Part shown: one piece after another, positions 63,859 through 64,000 of the stretch
Layout: each line of letters opens with the position of its first letter
Numbering within the stretch: position 1 is the stretch's first letter
Origin: Novosphingobium sp. B1
GTDB lineage: Bacteria; Pseudomonadota; Alphaproteobacteria; Sphingomonadales; Sphingomonadaceae
Direction of reading: 5' to 3'
NCBI RefSeq assembly: GCF_900176395.1
Contig: NZ_FWXL01000003.1
Span: 248,001-312,000 of the forward strand
Length of the DNA stretch: 64,000 nt
The notes under the pieces: model-generated
Databases searched by the model: none
Told to the model about the DNA's origin: nothing
What the model saw: the letters and a program-made list of their open reading frames with translations, nothing else
Position numbers and translations under genes: made by a program

Positions 63859-64000
63859 CTACTTCGCCTGAGCGCGCATCTGCAGATAAGCGGCTTCGCG
63901 CTCGTCCGGAGCGAGCGCCAGAAGATAGCGGCTGGCGTCCTTGAACGTCAGGAACGGCTTGCCATCCACCTCGATCGGTACGGTCCGCCCGTTGTAGATC
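63859..64000 (-). CDS. C-terminal end of a gene entering from the right edge
   Basis: The reverse strand has an open frame from the window edge to a TAG at 63859-63861, giving 47 residues that start IYNGRTVPIEVDGKPFLTFK and end YLQMRAQAK. The codon use and acidic/basic pattern look coding, but I recognise no family. The gene converges on the DeoR gene, separated by only three bases. Confidence 0.65.
   Translation of the reverse strand, partial: IYNGRTVPIEVDGKPFLTFKDASRYLLALAPDEREAAYLQMRAQAK

Overview
The window is GC-rich, densely coded chromosomal DNA from an alphaproteobacterium, most likely a sphingomonad (Novosphingobium or a close relative). This rests on gene content and order (argS-SPOR-nagZ-scpA-scpB-tatABC, tamA/tamB, bpt, a Tad pilus locus, a carboxyl-Phe TonB receptor with a Gly-rich insertion), many GTG/TTG starts and stop/start overlaps. 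I saw no insertion sequence, prophage, CRISPR array or rRNA operon. No stretch longer than about 300 bases lacks a gene; the largest gap (54117-54408, upstream of infA) is 292 bases.

Layout. 1-3.3 kb: the 5' part of a CHASE4-GGDEF diguanylate cyclase running off the left edge, a 48-residue membrane peptide and an aldehyde dehydrogenase. 3.3-12.5 kb (minus strand): tamB, tamA, arginyltransferase bpt, threonine ammonia-lyase and a VanZ-like protein. 12.6-15.2 kb (plus): a beta-hydroxyacid dehydrogenase and an exported amidohydrolase. 15.3-22.7 kb (minus): tatC/B/A, scpB/A, nagZ, a SPOR protein, argS and a lipoprotein. 22.8-25.2 kb (plus): ispH-thrB-rnhA. 25.2-27.6 kb (minus): a DUF1508 protein, a DAO-type flavoprotein and an alpha/beta hydrolase. 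27.7-34.9 kb (plus): Tad pilus genes cpaA-B-C-D-E-tadB-tadC, with no cpaF ATPase. 35-40.2 kb (minus): two catabolic transcription units, thiolase-SDR-crotonase-TetR and MarR-FAH hydrolase, with candidate operators. 40.3-46.5 kb (plus): thiL, the proton-pumping pyrophosphatase hppA, a GNAT/JmjC-like pair and tesB. 46.6-51.0 kb (minus): two exported proteins of unknown function, a Cds1-like PLP enzyme and uvrC. Then a PilZ protein (plus) and a TonB-dependent receptor (minus). 54.4-56.6 kb (plus): infA-maf-RNase E/G-like-yacG and tRNA-Phe.

The most interesting part is 56.8-59.3 kb. A histidine kinase there has an N-terminal membrane domain that aligns without gaps to the plant ethylene receptor ETR1, including the Asp, Tyr, Ile, Cys and His positions of its copper/ethylene site. 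It overlaps a single-domain response regulator. Next comes an apparent bciA (divinyl chlorophyllide 8-vinyl reductase), a bacteriochlorophyll enzyme with no other photosynthesis gene in the window. The final 4.5 kb is a sugar operon, probably for L-rhamnose: FGGY kinase, FMN-dependent lactate dehydrogenase, RhaT-like symporter and DeoR regulator, preceded by a strong inverted repeat. A truncated unknown gene enters from the right edge.

Functions are inferred from residues and motifs read by eye; no database search was run. Start codons are noted where more than one is plausible.
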